DNA of 6,087 nucleotides from Deltaproteobacteria bacterium. GTDB lineage: Bacteria > Desulfobacterota > DSM-4660 > Desulfatiglandales > HGW-15. Below, piece by piece: positions 5,710 to 6,087 of this stretch. The notes beneath the pieces are model-generated. The model saw only the letters and a list, made by a program, of their open reading frames with translations, ran no database searches and was not told the origin of the DNA. Every line of letters begins with the position of its first letter. Within the stretch, counting starts at the first letter, position 1. The translations under genes were made by a program, and so were the position numbers. Location: assembly GCA_021737245.1 (NCBI GenBank), contig JAIPEI010000232.1, positions 1 through 6,087 on the forward strand, read 5' to 3'.

Positions 5710-6087
5710 ATGACAGGGCGGACGCTGCTTCTTCGACCCAAAGCGTTGCTCCAGGTGGGGCTCCTTGCCGCCTCCTTCGGCGTGGTGTACGCGCACACGG
5801 TCGCCGGGCTGGTGGCGGACTGGTCCGTCGACCAGAACTTTTCCCACGGGTTCCTTATCCCGCCGATCGCCGCCTACATGCTGTGGCAACGGCGAAGTGA
5901 CCTGGCGGAATCCCGCCGGGAGTCCAGTCTCTGGGGGCTGGTTGTCCTCGCGGCCGGGATGGGCCTCTACATCGTGGGGAACGTGGGGGCGGAGCTCTTC
6001 ACCATGCGGTTTTCGATACTCGTGACCTTCCTGGGCCTCACCCTGTATCTCTTCGGCTCGGAGACTGCCCGAAAGGCCCTGATTCCC
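5710..6087 (+). CDS. Exosortase (EpsH/XrtA-like), N-terminal part, cut off by window end
   Basis: The frame opens with ATG and stays open to the last base (126 codons, no stop). Exosortases are multi-pass inner-membrane cysteine proteases or transpeptidases thought to cut PEP-CTERM sorting signals. Hydrophobic segments lie at about 12-35, 44-59, 74-92 and 97-116. Family hallmarks are FSHGFLIPPIAAYMLWQRR at 44-62, the exosortase version of YSHG-L-IP, and VGAELFTMRFS at 92-102, followed by GLTLYLFG. The conserved Cys, Arg and His of the active site come later in this family and lie beyond the window, so activity, subtype and any C-terminal EpsI-like fusion cannot be judged. It follows epsI by 16 nt. 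Confidence 0.9.
   Translation, partial: MTGRTLLLRPKALLQVGLLAASFGVVYAHTVAGLVADWSVDQNFSHGFLIPPIAAYMLWQRRSDLAESRRESSLWGLVVLAAGMGLYIVGNVGAELFTMRFSILVTFLGLTLYLFGSETARKALIP

Noticed and set aside
5765..6025. 86-codon plus-strand frame near the window end
   Set aside because: It is out of frame with the exosortase reading frame from 5710, which carries the FSHG and membrane-helix features and remains open to the window end.

Overview
The window is a single-direction (+ strand), GC-rich stretch holding part of an exopolysaccharide locus of the exosortase (XrtA/EpsH)/PEP-CTERM type. Six genes lie head to tail: the 3' part of a sigma-54-dependent activator (1-828), a Wzz/GumC-type chain-length determinant (848-2500), a cytoplasmic BY-type tyrosine autokinase (2596-3525), an EpsB-type initiating sugar-phosphate transferase (3599-4993), EpsI (5055-5693) and the N-terminal part of an exosortase (5710 to the window end). 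The first and last genes are cut by the window edges. Gaps are 19, 95, 73, 61 and 16 nt, and I see no convincing promoter or terminator in any of them, so one transcription unit is the simplest reading.

The organism is inferred, not proven. A bEBP with a Fis-type helix-turn-helix, an exosortase and a two-membrane polysaccharide export system all point to a Gram-negative bacterium. The high GC at third codon positions and the gene mix fit Desulfobacterota (former Deltaproteobacteria) or another GC-rich proteobacterium.

How the genes work together, by family knowledge: EpsB loads the first sugar phosphate onto undecaprenyl phosphate at the inner membrane. The chain-length protein (periplasmic coiled coil) and its separate tyrosine kinase control polymer length and export through phosphorylation cycles. 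EpsI and the exosortase are the protein-sorting arm, which processes PEP-CTERM proteins that usually accompany this type of polysaccharide. The activator at the upstream end probably controls this or a linked operon. No outer-membrane exporter (Wza/EpsE), polymerase, flippase, further glycosyltransferase or PEP-CTERM substrate is in the window; they would have to lie outside it.

This is a recognisable system type rather than an undescribed one. Points worth a second look are the activator packed directly against the chain-length gene with a C7 tract at its stop codon, a G-quadruplex-type tract with a G7 run inside the chain-length gene, inverted repeats at gene junctions, a third hydrophobic segment in the chain-length protein, and epsI lying upstream of the exosortase. 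No RNA genes, mobile elements or CRISPR repeats were seen, and no gene-free stretch exceeds 100 nt.
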